Shown one piece after another: positions 34,612-43,352 of a DNA stretch of 64,000 nucleotides. Source of the DNA: Pseudomonas sp. PSKL.D1 (GTDB taxonomy: Bacteria > Pseudomonadota > Gammaproteobacteria > Pseudomonadales > Pseudomonadaceae); assembly GCF_028898945.1 (NCBI RefSeq), contig NZ_CP118607.1, positions 2,218,001-2,282,000 of the forward strand. Reading direction: 5' to 3'. The notes beneath the pieces were generated by a model. That model was not told the DNA's origin, did not search any database, and saw only the letters and a program-made list of their open reading frames with translations. Position 1 is the first letter of the stretch, and every line of letters begins with the position of its first letter. A program made the position numbers and the translations under genes.

Positions 34612-35829
34612 CTACGTGAGCGCTTCTTCGACTACCTCGATCCAATGGCGCACCGGGGTACGCCCGGCGCTACCAAGGTGGGCCTGGCAGCCGATGTTGG
34701 CGGTGACGATGACCTGCGGGTTGCCGCTTTCCAGCGCGTTGAGCTTGTTTTCCCGCAACTGCAGGGCGAGCTCGGGCTGCGTCAGGGAATACGTGCCGGC
34801 CGAGCCACAACACAGATGGCTATCGGGTACAGCCGTAAGGCTGAAACCCAATCGGCCGAGTACGTCTTCGACGGCGCCACCGAGCTTCTGTGCATGCTGC
34901 AGTGTGCACGGGCAATGGAAGGCCAGGCGCTTGTGGGCTTCGATTTCGAGCTTTTCCAGCGGCTCATCGCGCAGTACTTCAACCAGATCACGGGCCAGCG
35001 CACTGACCTTGGCCGCCTTGGCGGCGTAGGCCGTGTCGTGTTCGAGCAGGTGGCCGTAATCGCGCACGAAGGCGCCACAACCGCTGGCGGTCTGCACGAT
35101 GGCTTCGGCACCTGCTTCAATGGCTGGCCACCAGGCGTCGATATTGCGCCGGGCGCGCGCCATGCCTGTTGCCTGGGCATTGAGGTGGTAGTCCACCGCG
35201 CCGCAGCAGCCGGCTTCGGGCGCGGGCGTGACCGAAATGCCCAGCCGATCGAGTACCCGAGCTGCCGCCGCATTGGTGTTGGGTGACAGGGCTGGCTGCA
35301 CGCAGCCTTCAAGCATCAATACCCGGCGCGCATGCAGCGTTGTGGGGCGCGGCCTGGCCGCAGGCACCTGGCCCGGCAACTTGGTACGCAACGCTTGTGG
35401 CAGCAGGGGGCGCACAGCCTTGGCGGTGCGGGCCAGGGCCTTGAACAGGCCAGGGCGCGGTACCACGGCGCGCAGCCCCTCGCGCACCAGGCGCTCGCCA
35501 AGCGGGCGCTGCACTGCTTGCTCGACCACGGCGCGGCCGATATCCAGCAAGTGGTGGTACTCAACGCCGGAAGGGCAGGTGGTTTCGCAATTGCGGCAGG
35601 TCAGGCAACGGTCCAGGTGCGCCTGGGTCTTGGCGGTGACAGGCTGGCCTTCGAGCACCTGCTTGATCAGGTAGATGCGCCCCCGTGGCCCGTCCAGTTC
35701 GTCGCCCAGCAACTGATAGGTAGGGCACGTGGCCGTGCAGAACCCGCAGTGCACACAAGAGCGCAGGATGCGCTCGGCCTCTTCGGCGCGCGGCAGGTGT
35801 TTGGCTTGTTCGCTCAGGTTGGTTTGCAT
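34612..35829 (-). CDS. glcF: Glycolate oxidase iron-sulfur subunit
   Basis: GlcF, 405 residues, the electron-transfer subunit of the membrane-associated glycolate oxidase that oxidises glycolate to glyoxylate. Two 4Fe-4S motifs are in the N-terminal part: CVHCGFCTATCP and CLTCRNCETTCPSG. Two CCG-type domains follow (GCCGAVDYHLN, LCCGSAGTYS). It is the last gene of glcDEF, seven bases after glcE. The usual downstream glcG is absent; the convergent Tsx-like gene follows instead. Confidence 0.96.
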   Translation of the reverse strand: MQTNLSEQAKHLPRAEEAERILRSCVHCGFCTATCPTYQLLGDELDGPRGRIYLIKQVLEGQPVTAKTQAHLDRCLTCRNCETTCPSGVEYHHLLDIGRAVVEQAVQRPLGERLVREGLRAVVPRPGLFKALARTAKAVRPLLPQALRTKLPGQVPAARPRPTTLHARRVLMLEGCVQPALSPNTNAAAARVLDRLGISVTPAPEAGCCGAVDYHLNAQATGMARARRNIDAWWPAIEAGAEAIVQTASGCGAFVRDYGHLLEHDTAYAAKAAKVSALARDLVEVLRDEPLEKLEIEAHKRLAFHCPCTLQHAQKLGGAVEDVLGRLGFSLTAVPDSHLCCGSAGTYSLTQPELALQLRENKLNALESGNPQVIVTANIGCQAHLGSAGRTPVRHWIEVVEEALT

Positions 35830-35836
35830 GGCGTGC

Positions 35837-36889
35837 TCACACGTCGGCGTACAGGCGGCCAGGGTTGAAGATACCCTGGGGGTCGAGTTGCTGTTTCAGG
35901 TTGCGGTGGTAGCGCAGCAGCGGGGCAGCCAGCGGATGGAAACCTGCCGGGTCCAGCCGGTGCAGCGTGGCGTGGCCACCGGCCTTGGCCACCACTTCGC
36001 GGATTTGTGCAGCGCTGGCGTCGGATTTCAGCCAACGTTGCGCGCCGCCCCAGTCCAGCAGTTGTCGGCCGGGCAGAGGCAGGGGCGGGCAGTTGTTTGG
36101 CAGCGATAACCGCCACAGCGGTTCGTCACCGGCAAAGAACGCCAGGCGCTGCTCGCGCAGGTCTGCCCAGTAGCGGCTGTCCAGCGCGTCACCTCCAAGA
36201 CGGTCAGCTGCCGATGCGACCGAACCTGCACCGCCCTCCAGGCGCAGGTGCAAGGCTTCGCCATCGTGACAGGCAGCGGTGATCGGTAGGGGTTGCTGCC
36301 CCCATTCGGCCAGTTCAGCCAAGGCCTGGTCCACCGCCATTGGCAAGCGCAGGCTGTGGCTGGCGCGTGGTTTGGGCAGCACTTTGAGCGACACATCGAC
36401 CAGTATCCCGAGGCAGCCGAAGCTGCCGGCCATGAGGCGCGACACATCGTAACCGGCGACGTTTTTCATCACCTCACCACCGAAGCGCAGCAGCTTGCCG
36501 TGCCCGGTAATGACCCGGGTACCCAGCACGTAGTCGCGTACCGAACCTGCCCAAGGTCGGCGAGGCCCCGACAGCCCCGCTGCAACCATGCCGCCAAGCG
36601 TGGCATGGCCACCCAGGTGCGGGGGTTCGAACGGCATCATCTGGCCTTTGGCTTCCAGCGCTGCCTCGATTTCGACCAGCGGCGTACCGGCCCGCGCGGT
36701 GAGTACCAGTTCGGTCGGGTCGTAGCTGACGATGCCTCGATGAACACGGGTATCGAGCACTTCGCCCGTGACGGGGCGGCCCAGCATGGCCTTGCTGTTG
36801 CCACCCTGGATCCTTAGCGGGGTGCGCGCGCTCAGCGCCTGATTGACCTGGTCCAGCAGTGCGGTGCTGGCGTCGTGATCGTGTGGCAT
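35837..36889 (-). CDS. glcE: Glycolate oxidase FAD-binding subunit
   Basis: GlcE, 350 residues, the second flavin-type subunit of glycolate oxidase. The FAD-binding type-4 fold is shown by LRIQGGNSKAMLGRP, ATLGGMVAAGLSGPRRPWAGSVRDYVLG and KNVAGYDVSRLMAGSFGCLG. The C-terminal half is shorter than in GlcD, as usual for GlcE. I start at the ATG at 36889, where it overlaps the glcD stop by one base (TGATG), the standard coupled junction. The frame extends further upstream inside glcD and is not real there. Confidence 0.95.
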   Translation of the reverse strand: MPHDHDASTALLDQVNQALSARTPLRIQGGNSKAMLGRPVTGEVLDTRVHRGIVSYDPTELVLTARAGTPLVEIEAALEAKGQMMPFEPPHLGGHATLGGMVAAGLSGPRRPWAGSVRDYVLGTRVITGHGKLLRFGGEVMKNVAGYDVSRLMAGSFGCLGILVDVSLKVLPKPRASHSLRLPMAVDQALAELAEWGQQPLPITAACHDGEALHLRLEGGAGSVASAADRLGGDALDSRYWADLREQRLAFFAGDEPLWRLSLPNNCPPLPLPGRQLLDWGGAQRWLKSDASAAQIREVVAKAGGHATLHRLDPAGFHPLAAPLLRYHRNLKQQLDPQGIFNPGRLYADV

Positions 36890-38388
36890 CAGAAGCGCTC
36901 CAGTTCCGGAAACGGTAATTTGCCGTGGTGGATGTGCATCGAGCCGAACTCGGCGCAGCGTTGCAGCGTGGGGATGTTCTTGCCCGGGTTGAGCAGGCCG
37001 TGCGGGTCGAAGGCATGCTTGACGGCGTGGAACAAGGTCAACTCGTCGCTGTTGAACTGGGCGCACATCTGGTTGATCTTCTCTCGGCCCACGCCGTGCT
37101 CGCCGGTGATGCTGCCGCCGACGGCCACGCACAGTTCAAGGATCTTGCCCCCCAGCGCTTCCGCGCGTTCCAGTTCGCCGGGTTGGTTGGCATCGAACAG
37201 GATCAGCGGGTGCATGTTGCCGTCGCCCGCGTGGAACACGTTGGCGACCCGCAGGCCATACTCCGCGCCAAGCGCAGCGATGCCCTTGAGCACCTCAGGC
37301 AGTGCTCGCCGTGGGATGGTGCCGTCCATGCAGTAATAGTCCGGGGAAATGCGCCCTACGGCGGGGAAGGCGTTCTTGCGCCCGGCCCAGAACCGCGCGC
37401 GCTCGGCCTCGTCGCAGGCCAGGCGCACCTCGGTGGCACCGGCGGCCTTGAGCACAGAGTCGACGCGCTCGCAGTCGTCCCGAACATCCGCTTCCACGCC
37501 GTCGAGTTCGCACAGCAGGATGGCGGCTGCCTCTACCGGGTAGCCTGCATGAATGAAATCTTCGGCGGCGCGGATAGACAGGTTGTCCATCATCTCCAGG
37601 CCGCCGGGAATGATCCCGGCCGATATGATGTCGGCCACCGCGCGGCCGGCTGTTTCCACCGAGTCGAAGCTGGCCAGCAGCACGCGCGCCACCTGAGGTT
37701 TTGGCAGCAGCTTGACGGTGACTTCGGTAACGATGCCAAGCATGCCTTCGGACCCGGTGAACAGCGCCAGCAAGTCAAAACCCGGGGTATCCAGCGCATC
37801 GCTGCCCAAGGTCATGAACTCGCCCTCAATGGTAAGGATGTCGACCTTGAGCAGGTTGTGCACTGTCAGCCCGTATTTCAGGCAGTGCACGCCACCGGCG
37901 TTTTCAGCGACATTGCCACCGATCGAACAGGCAATTTGCGAGGAAGGATCGGGGGCGTAGTAGAGGCCATGCGGCGCGGCTGCCTGAGAGATGGCCAGGT
38001 TACGCACGCCCGGTTGCACCCGAGCGAAGCGCCCTTGCGGGTTCACCTCGAGGATACGGTTGAAGCGGGCCATCACCAGCAAGATACCTTGCTCCAGCGG
38101 CAGCGCACCGCCGGAAAGCCCGGTACCTGCACCACGGGCCACCACGGGAACCTTCAGTGCATGGCACAGCCTCAGCAATGCCTGGACCTGATCGATGCGG
38201 TGCGGCAGCACGACCAGCAATGGCACCACCCGGTATGCGGACAACCCATCGCATTCGTAAGGTTTGAGGTCTTCCTGTGCGTGGAGGATTTCCAGGTCGG
38301 GTATGGCACTGCTCAAATGGTTGAGCAGCGCGCTTTTGTCCACCCGGCCAAGTGCCCCGTCGACGCGCTCGTCGTAGAGAATGTTCAT
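36889..38388 (-). CDS. glcD: Glycolate oxidase catalytic subunit
   Basis: GlcD, 499 residues, an FAD-linked oxidase that dehydrogenates glycolate (and D-lactate). The FAD type-4 domain has VVARGAGTGLSGGALP, SSQIACSIGGNVAENAGGVHCLKYG and GSEGMLGIVTEVTVKLLP. The C-terminal catalytic part has VFHAGDGNMHP and the GEHGVGREK motif. I start at ATG 38388, which gives the family N-terminus MNILYDERVDG; a GTG nine bases upstream is an alternative. First gene of glcDEF. The usual divergent regulator gene glcC is not next to it; an MFS exporter gene lies upstream instead. Confidence 0.96.
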   Translation of the reverse strand: MNILYDERVDGALGRVDKSALLNHLSSAIPDLEILHAQEDLKPYECDGLSAYRVVPLLVVLPHRIDQVQALLRLCHALKVPVVARGAGTGLSGGALPLEQGILLVMARFNRILEVNPQGRFARVQPGVRNLAISQAAAPHGLYYAPDPSSQIACSIGGNVAENAGGVHCLKYGLTVHNLLKVDILTIEGEFMTLGSDALDTPGFDLLALFTGSEGMLGIVTEVTVKLLPKPQVARVLLASFDSVETAGRAVADIISAGIIPGGLEMMDNLSIRAAEDFIHAGYPVEAAAILLCELDGVEADVRDDCERVDSVLKAAGATEVRLACDEAERARFWAGRKNAFPAVGRISPDYYCMDGTIPRRALPEVLKGIAALGAEYGLRVANVFHAGDGNMHPLILFDANQPGELERAEALGGKILELCVAVGGSITGEHGVGREKINQMCAQFNSDELTLFHAVKHAFDPHGLLNPGKNIPTLQRCAEFGSMHIHHGKLPFPELERF

Positions 38389-38423
38389 GGTGCTCACGTC
38401 TTTCTTGTTTTTGTTTTCAGAGC

Positions 38424-38451
38424 CACTGCCAAGCTTCCTTTGCGGGCAGTG
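38424..38451. promoter_or_regulatory. Inverted repeat between the MFS gene and glcD
   Basis: CACTGCC (38424-38430) and GGCAGTG (38445-38451), 36-63 bp upstream of glcD and downstream of the co-directional MFS gene. Either the end of the MFS transcript or an operator for glc; the T/A-rich run beside it is on the glcD side. Confidence 0.4.
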
Positions 38452-38496
38452 AAGCTACAGGGCTCCCCAGCTACCTCAAGGATAGCCAGCCTGGCA

Positions 38497-39687
38497 TCAA
38501 GCGCCTAAATCACGAACCAGCAGAGCCGTAGCCAACGCCACTGCCAGCAAGGCGATGGCAGCGCCAACCCAGCCCAGTGTAGCCAGGCCCAGATGCTCGA
38601 TGGTCGCACCGCCTATGGCCGCGCCCACGGCGATCCCGCCGTTGGCGGCGGACACGTTGAGGGTGCCAGCCAATGCTTGCGCCCTGGCCCCCGCGATCAT
38701 CACCCGCACCTGGCAAACAGGGAAGAGTGCGGTATAGGCAATGCCCCAGGCCGCCAGGGCCACCACCAACAGCCACGTGCTATCGACCGCTGGCGCTGCG
38801 CCAGCCATCCCCACGCCGAGGGCGATCAACAACAAGATGGTCGCGCCAAGCGGGCTACGGTCCACCAGCCGGCCACCGACGGCATTGCCGAGCATGCCCA
38901 CGGCGCCGAAGCCCATCAGCCACCAGCCAACTTGAGCAGCAGGCACGTGTGCAAGCCGTTCAAGGATATCGGCCAGGTAGGTATAGGCCGTGAACATGGC
39001 GCTGAACACCACCACGGACAGCAGCACATGCAGCACAAACCCGGGGTCTTTCAGAATCACCGTCTGCCGCTCGCCGGCAGGCCGTTTCGGTACTGTTGGC
39101 AGTTGCGGCAGCAGTGCCCACATCAGTAGGGCAATCGCCAGGCAAAGGCCGGAAATGAGCCAGAAGGTGCCGCGCCAGCCAAGGGCATTCGCGGCCAGCG
39201 TACCCAGCGGGATCCCGAACACGAAGGCCGCCGTAATGCCCAGATAAACCCGGGCAACCGCCTTGCCTTCATTGCCTTTGCCTGCCAGTTGCGCCGCCGA
39301 TTCACTGGCCGTGCCCCAGAATACCGGTAGCAGGGCCGCCGCCAGCACCCGTGACAATGCCATTGCCCAGAAGCCCGTGGCCAGGGCAGACAGCGCATTG
39401 GACACGGCAAAGATGATCAGGATGCCGATAAAGAGCTTCTTGCGGTCCCAATGGGAAATCGCCGCCGTCAGAAACGGGCCCACCAGCATCACGGTCAGCG
39501 CAAACACGCTGACCAGTTGGCCCGCTTTGGCAATGCTGATGTCAAGGTCCTGGGCCAAGCCGGGGAGGATGCCCAGGATGATGAATTCGGTGGTGAGTAC
39601 AGCGAAAGCTGCGAGGGTAAGCATGAGGATACTGATGTTTGCACGAGCATCAGTTGCCTCGGGTATTGGCGCCGTGGCGGCATGCAT
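38497..39687 (-). CDS. MFS transporter, AraJ/YdhP-like exporter
   Basis: A 396-residue, twelve-helix major-facilitator protein. The N-terminal half (LTLAAFAVLTTEFIILGILPGLAQDLDISIAKAGQLVSVFALTVMLVGPFLTA) has the ArAJ/YdhP/SetA layout typical of proton-driven drug or sugar efflux. The loop-2 motif is SHWDRKKLFIG. It is transcribed divergently from a LysR regulator 113 bp away, with two candidate LysR sites between, so its expression probably depends on that regulator. The substrate cannot be predicted from sequence. Confidence 0.88.
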   Translation of the reverse strand: MHAATAPIPEATDARANISILMLTLAAFAVLTTEFIILGILPGLAQDLDISIAKAGQLVSVFALTVMLVGPFLTAAISHWDRKKLFIGILIIFAVSNALSALATGFWAMALSRVLAAALLPVFWGTASESAAQLAGKGNEGKAVARVYLGITAAFVFGIPLGTLAANALGWRGTFWLISGLCLAIALLMWALLPQLPTVPKRPAGERQTVILKDPGFVLHVLLSVVVFSAMFTAYTYLADILERLAHVPAAQVGWWLMGFGAVGMLGNAVGGRLVDRSPLGATILLLIALGVGMAGAAPAVDSTWLLVVALAAWGIAYTALFPVCQVRVMIAGARAQALAGTLNVSAANGGIAVGAAIGGATIEHLGLATLGWVGAAIALLAVALATALLVRDLGA

Positions 39688-39703
39688 GAGCGGGTACTCC
39701 AGA

Positions 39704-39754
39704 CCGAAATTTTCGGCAGGAGGTTATACTGGAAAAAAATTACCATCTTCGGTA
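39704..39754. promoter_or_regulatory. Two palindromic sites between MFS and LysR genes
   Basis: CCGAAA-T-TTTCGG at 39704-39716 and TACC-N6-GGTA at 39741-39754. Both have dyad symmetry of LysR-site size and lie in the divergent intergenic region. Confidence 0.5.
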
Positions 39755-39799
39755 TTTAAGCAATAATCAATGCGAAAAAAATTCAACAATGGGTGAGGC

Positions 39800-40708
39800 G
39801 TGCTGAGCGAGCAACGTTTTAAGGGTTTGGTCGTGTTTGTGTGTGTCGCCGAGGCGGGCAGCTTCACGGCAGCGGCCGAGCGCCTGAGCCTGACCACGTC
39901 CGCCGTCAGCAAAAGCATCGCGCGCCTGGAAGAACGGCTGGGCATCAAACTGTTCGAACGCACTACCCGGCGCCTGGCCCTGTCAGACCCGGGGCAGAAC
40001 TACTACCAGACCTGCAAGCGCATGCTGGCTGCGCTTGATGAGGCCGAACTGGACATGCACGCCGACCAGACCGAGCCCCGTGGCAGGGTGCGCATCGACC
40101 TGCCTGCGTCATACGGCAAACTGCGGGTCATGCCAGTGCTCATCGACTTTATCGCCGAGCATGAATTGCTCATGCCGCACATTACGCTCACCGATCGCTT
40201 TGTTGACCAGGTGGAAGAGGGCATAGACGTTCTGGTTCGCATTGGCGGCCCTGAAACCTGGCCGGCCGGGGTTGAGCGGCGCCTGATCGGTGTTCAGCGC
40301 CAGATCTTTTGCGCGGCCCCCGATTACCTGCAGCGCAAGGGCGAGCCAACCACCGAGCGAGACTTGCATGAGCATGGCTGCGTGCTCTATGGACGCAATG
40401 ACGGCGGGGTGTATCCACTTCACTTCCCGGGTCCGCAGGCTGGCGATGGCGAACAGCGAATCATCCCGGGGCGCATCGCCATCGGCGACGCCCAAGGCCA
40501 GTTGGCGATGGTGCTGGCCGGGTTGGGGATTGCCCAACTGCCCACCTGGCTGGTGCAAGCGCACTTGGATGAAGGTACGTTGGTTCACATCCTGCCTGAA
40601 CTGACCACCAGCGGTTTACCTATCAATATCGCCTGGCTCAAGAGCCGGCAGTCACTGCCCAAGGTGCGCGCGTTGGTGGATACCCTGTACAACGCACTGT
40701 CCAATTGA
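39800..40708 (+). CDS. LysR-family regulator (CrgA-like) of the MFS gene
   Basis: A 302-residue LysR regulator. The helix-turn-helix is at residues 10-50 (FVCVAEAGSFTAAAERLSLTTSAVSKSIARLEERLGIKLFERTTRRL). The effector domain (about 92-300) has the CrgA/DmlR-type sequence PRGRVRIDLPASYGKL. The start is GTG at 39800; the nearest Shine-Dalgarno-like GTGAGG is very close to it, so the exact start is less certain. Divergent from the MFS exporter, which it likely controls. Confidence 0.88.
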   Translation: MLSEQRFKGLVVFVCVAEAGSFTAAAERLSLTTSAVSKSIARLEERLGIKLFERTTRRLALSDPGQNYYQTCKRMLAALDEAELDMHADQTEPRGRVRIDLPASYGKLRVMPVLIDFIAEHELLMPHITLTDRFVDQVEEGIDVLVRIGGPETWPAGVERRLIGVQRQIFCAAPDYLQRKGEPTTERDLHEHGCVLYGRNDGGVYPLHFPGPQAGDGEQRIIPGRIAIGDAQGQLAMVLAGLGIAQLPTWLVQAHLDEGTLVHILPELTTSGLPINIAWLKSRQSLPKVRALVDTLYNALSN

Positions 40709-40716
40709 CTGCGCGT

Positions 40717-41598
40717 TCAGACGCCAGGCTTGCCGAGGTGCTCCATGAACTGCAGGCAGCGCTGCAGCAGCGGGCTGACATCACCCTTGCGCCGGCTCAG
40801 GATGATCGGGCTGACTGCGTCGGCGTCCGCCAGGGTTGCGTAGGTGATGTCCGGGCGGTGCTGCAGGCGCACCGCCGCGGGTGCCATCGTTACGCCCAGG
40901 CCAGCGGCCACCAGGCCCAGCGCAGTCTGCAGTTCGTTGCTCCACTGGCACACCGTGATACTCAGGCCGTGGTGTGCGAATAGCGCAAGGATGTGGTCGG
41001 CATAGCTGGGGCGCGGGGTGGCGGGGTACAGCACGAAGGGCTCGCTGGCCAATTGTTCCAGGGTCAGCACGCTGCCCGACAGCGGGTGCCCGGCAGGCAA
41101 TACGGCCACCAGCGGTGTTTCGCACAGCACTTGCTGGACAATCGCCGGGTCGTCGATGCGAATGCGCCCGAAACCGATGTCGATGTGGCCGCTTTTCAGC
41201 GCGTCCACCTGTTGCACCGTGGTCATCTCTTTAAGCCCAAGCTGCAGTTCCCCGTCACGGCGCAGTTCGCGAATCAGCTCTGGCAACTGGTCATACAGGG
41301 TTGATGGCGCAAAACCGATGCCCAGCCACTGTTGCTGGCCCTGGCCGATGCGCCGGGTGTTGGCCTCGATGTGTTCCAGTTGGCGCAATACCGTGCAGGT
41401 CTGCTCGTAAAAAAAACGCCCGGCCTCGGTCAGGCGCAGGGGGCGTTCACGTTCCACCAGCAGGGTGCCAAGTTGTTCCTCAAGCTGGCTGATCTGCCGG
41501 CTCAAGGGCGGCTGGGCGATGTGCAGCAGTTCGGCGGCGCGGGTGAAATTCAACGTTTCGGCCAGCACCTTGAAGTAGCGCAAGTGGCGAAGTTCCAT
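40717..41598 (-). CDS. catR: LysR-family activator CatR
   Basis: CatR, 293 residues, activates catBC in response to cis,cis-muconate, the product of catechol ring cleavage. The N-terminus MELRHLRYFKVLAETLNFTRAAELLHIAQPPLSRQISQLEEQLG is the CatR/BenM helix-turn-helix. The effector domain begins IGFAPSTLYDQLPELIRELR and ends SPIILSRRKGDVSP, as in CatR of P. putida. I start at the ATG at 41598; the ATG directly before it lies too close to GGGGG. It is divergent from catB, and its start region contains the recognition site ATAC-N7-GTAT. Confidence 0.95.
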   Translation of the reverse strand: MELRHLRYFKVLAETLNFTRAAELLHIAQPPLSRQISQLEEQLGTLLVERERPLRLTEAGRFFYEQTCTVLRQLEHIEANTRRIGQGQQQWLGIGFAPSTLYDQLPELIRELRRDGELQLGLKEMTTVQQVDALKSGHIDIGFGRIRIDDPAIVQQVLCETPLVAVLPAGHPLSGSVLTLEQLASEPFVLYPATPRPSYADHILALFAHHGLSITVCQWSNELQTALGLVAAGLGVTMAPAAVRLQHRPDITYATLADADAVSPIILSRRKGDVSPLLQRCLQFMEHLGKPGV

Positions 41599-41599
41599 C

Positions 41600-41614
41600 A
41601 TACCCCCAGGGTAT
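41600..41614. promoter_or_regulatory. CatR recognition site (ATAC-N7-GTAT)
   Basis: ATAC CCCCAGG GTAT matches the BenM/CatR half-site consensus exactly. It abuts the catR start codon and is 87-101 bp before the catB start, so CatR bound here would both repress catR and activate catB. Confidence 0.85.
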
Positions 41615-41700
41615 CGTGGCAGATGAACTCGATATTGGACCGTGCCAGGCCGGTTGCGCAATCCTTTGAGAACTCAACAGCACACTGGATACCCTGACCG

Positions 41701-42822
41701 ATGAGCATCAGCCTGATCGAGCGCCTGGAGACGTTGATCGTCGACCTGCCGACCATTCGCCCGCACAAGCTGGCGATGCATACCATGCAGCAGCAAACCC
41801 TGGTGGTGATTCGCCTGCGCTGCTCCGATGGCAGTGAAGGCATTGGTGAGGCCACCACCATCGGCGGCCTGGCGTATGGTTACGAAAGCCCGGAGAGCAT
41901 CAAGGCCAACATCGATGCCCACCTTGCGCCAGCCCTGGTCGGCCAGCCGGCAGACAACATCAACGCGGCCATGCAGCGGCTCGACAAAATCGCCAAGGGC
42001 AACACCTTTGCCAAATCAGGTATCGAAAGCGCGCTGCTCGATGCTCAAGGCAAGCGCTTGGGGCTGGCGGTGAGCGAACTGCTGGGCGGGCGCGTGCGCG
42101 ACAGCCTTGAGGTGGCCTGGACGCTGGCCAGCGGTGACACTGCCCGGGACATCGCCGAGGCCGAGCACATGCTGGAAATCCGCCGCCATCGGGTGTTCAA
42201 GCTGAAGATCGGCGCCAACCCGCTGCAGCAAGACCTCAAGCATGTGCTGGCGATCAAGCGCGAGTTGGGCGAGCGCGCCAGTGTGCGGGTGGACGTCAAC
42301 CAGCACTGGGACGAGTCCCAGGCCATTCATGTGTGCCGGGTGCTCGGCGACAACGGCGTCGAGTTGATTGAACAGCCGATTGCGCGCATCAACCGGGCCG
42401 GCCAGGTGCGCCTGAGCCAGCGCAGCCCGGCGCCGATCATGGCCGACGAAAGCATCGAGAGCGTCGAAGACGCTTTCAGCTTGGCGGCGGACGGTGCGGC
42501 CAGTGTATTCGCCTTGAAGATTGCCAAAAACGGTGGCCCGCGTGCTGTGTTGCGTACGGCGCAGATTGCCGAGGCGGCAGGCATTGCGCTGTACGGTGGG
42601 ACCATGCTCGAAGGCACGATTGGTACCCTGGCGTCAGCCCATGCCTTCCTGACCCTGAAGCAGCTGACCTGGGGCACCGAGTTGTTCGGCCCATTGCTGC
42701 TGACCGAAGACGTTGTCAGTGAGGCGCCGGTATATCGCGACTTCGAATTGCATGTGCCGAACACGCCTGGCTTGGGCCTGGCCTTGGACGAGGCACAACT
42801 GAAGCGCTTCGCCCGCCATTGA
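41701..42822 (+). CDS. catB: Muconate cycloisomerase CatB
   Basis: CatB, 373 residues, converts cis,cis-muconate to muconolactone in the beta-ketoadipate pathway. The enolase-superfamily active site is intact: Lys167 and Lys169 in FKLKIG, metal ligands Asp198 (VRVDVN), Glu224 (LIEQP) and Asp249 (MADES), and Lys273 (LKIAK). Length equals the P. putida enzyme. Divergent from catR and activated by it. Separated from catC by 138 bp that hold an inverted pair of REP sequences. Confidence 0.97.
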   Translation: MSISLIERLETLIVDLPTIRPHKLAMHTMQQQTLVVIRLRCSDGSEGIGEATTIGGLAYGYESPESIKANIDAHLAPALVGQPADNINAAMQRLDKIAKGNTFAKSGIESALLDAQGKRLGLAVSELLGGRVRDSLEVAWTLASGDTARDIAEAEHMLEIRRHRVFKLKIGANPLQQDLKHVLAIKRELGERASVRVDVNQHWDESQAIHVCRVLGDNGVELIEQPIARINRAGQVRLSQRSPAPIMADESIESVEDAFSLAADGAASVFALKIAKNGGPRAVLRTAQIAEAAGIALYGGTMLEGTIGTLASAHAFLTLKQLTWGTELFGPLLLTEDVVSEAPVYRDFELHVPNTPGLGLALDEAQLKRFARH

Positions 42823-42836
42823 AGAAAACACCCAGC

Positions 42837-42926
42837 CCTGTAGGAGCGGCTTCAGCCGCGATGCAGGCAACTCGGTGGATGGCACCGGCTTCGCCGGTGT
42901 TCGCGGCTAAAGCCGCTCCTACAAGG
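42837..42926. repeat. Inverted REP pair (REPIN) between catB and catC
   Basis: Left arm CCTGTAGGAGCGGCTTCAGC (42837 on), right arm GCTAAAGCCGCTCCTACAAGG (ending 42926), facing each other around ACCGGCTTCGCCGGT. This is the P. putida-type repetitive extragenic palindrome in its doublet form. It can form a long hairpin in the catBC mRNA. Confidence 0.9.
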
Positions 42927-42960
42927 CCCCGGCCATTAATGATGATGCAAGGAGATTCCC

Positions 42961-43236
42961 ATGCTGTTCCACGTGAAGATGACGGTGAAACTGCCGCATG
43001 ACATGGACCCGGCCAAGGCCGCGCAACTGAAGGCCGACGAGAAGGAACTGGCCCAGCGCCTGCAGCGCGAAGGCACCTGGCGCCACCTGTGGCGTATCGC
43101 CGGGCACTACGCCAATTACAGCGTGTTCGATGTGCCGAGCGTAGAAGCACTGCACGACACGTTGATGCAACTGCCGCTGTTCCCCTACATGGACATCGAA
43201 GTGAATGGGCTGTGCACCCATCCTTCGGCCATCTGA
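42961..43236 (+). CDS. catC: Muconolactone D-isomerase CatC
   Basis: CatC, 91 residues, isomerises muconolactone to beta-ketoadipate enol-lactone; the enzyme is a decamer in this family. The sequence MLFHVKMTVKLPHDMD, RQ-like QREGTWRHLWRIAGHYANYSVFDV and LPLFPYMDIEV is diagnostic, with Glu and other conserved residues near the N-terminal half. AAGGAG precedes the ATG. catA, which follows catC in P. putida KT2440, is not here; the next gene is a LacI regulator. Confidence 0.97.
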   Translation: MLFHVKMTVKLPHDMDPAKAAQLKADEKELAQRLQREGTWRHLWRIAGHYANYSVFDVPSVEALHDTLMQLPLFPYMDIEVNGLCTHPSAI

Positions 43237-43352
43237 GGACGGAACGCGCCAGCGGCCGGGCGTGTGGCGATTCGCGAGGCTAACGGGTATCGTGCTGCGT
43301 GCAGGTGATGCTCACCGCTGCTCCTCGTCAACGCCTCAAACCCGGACCCGCC

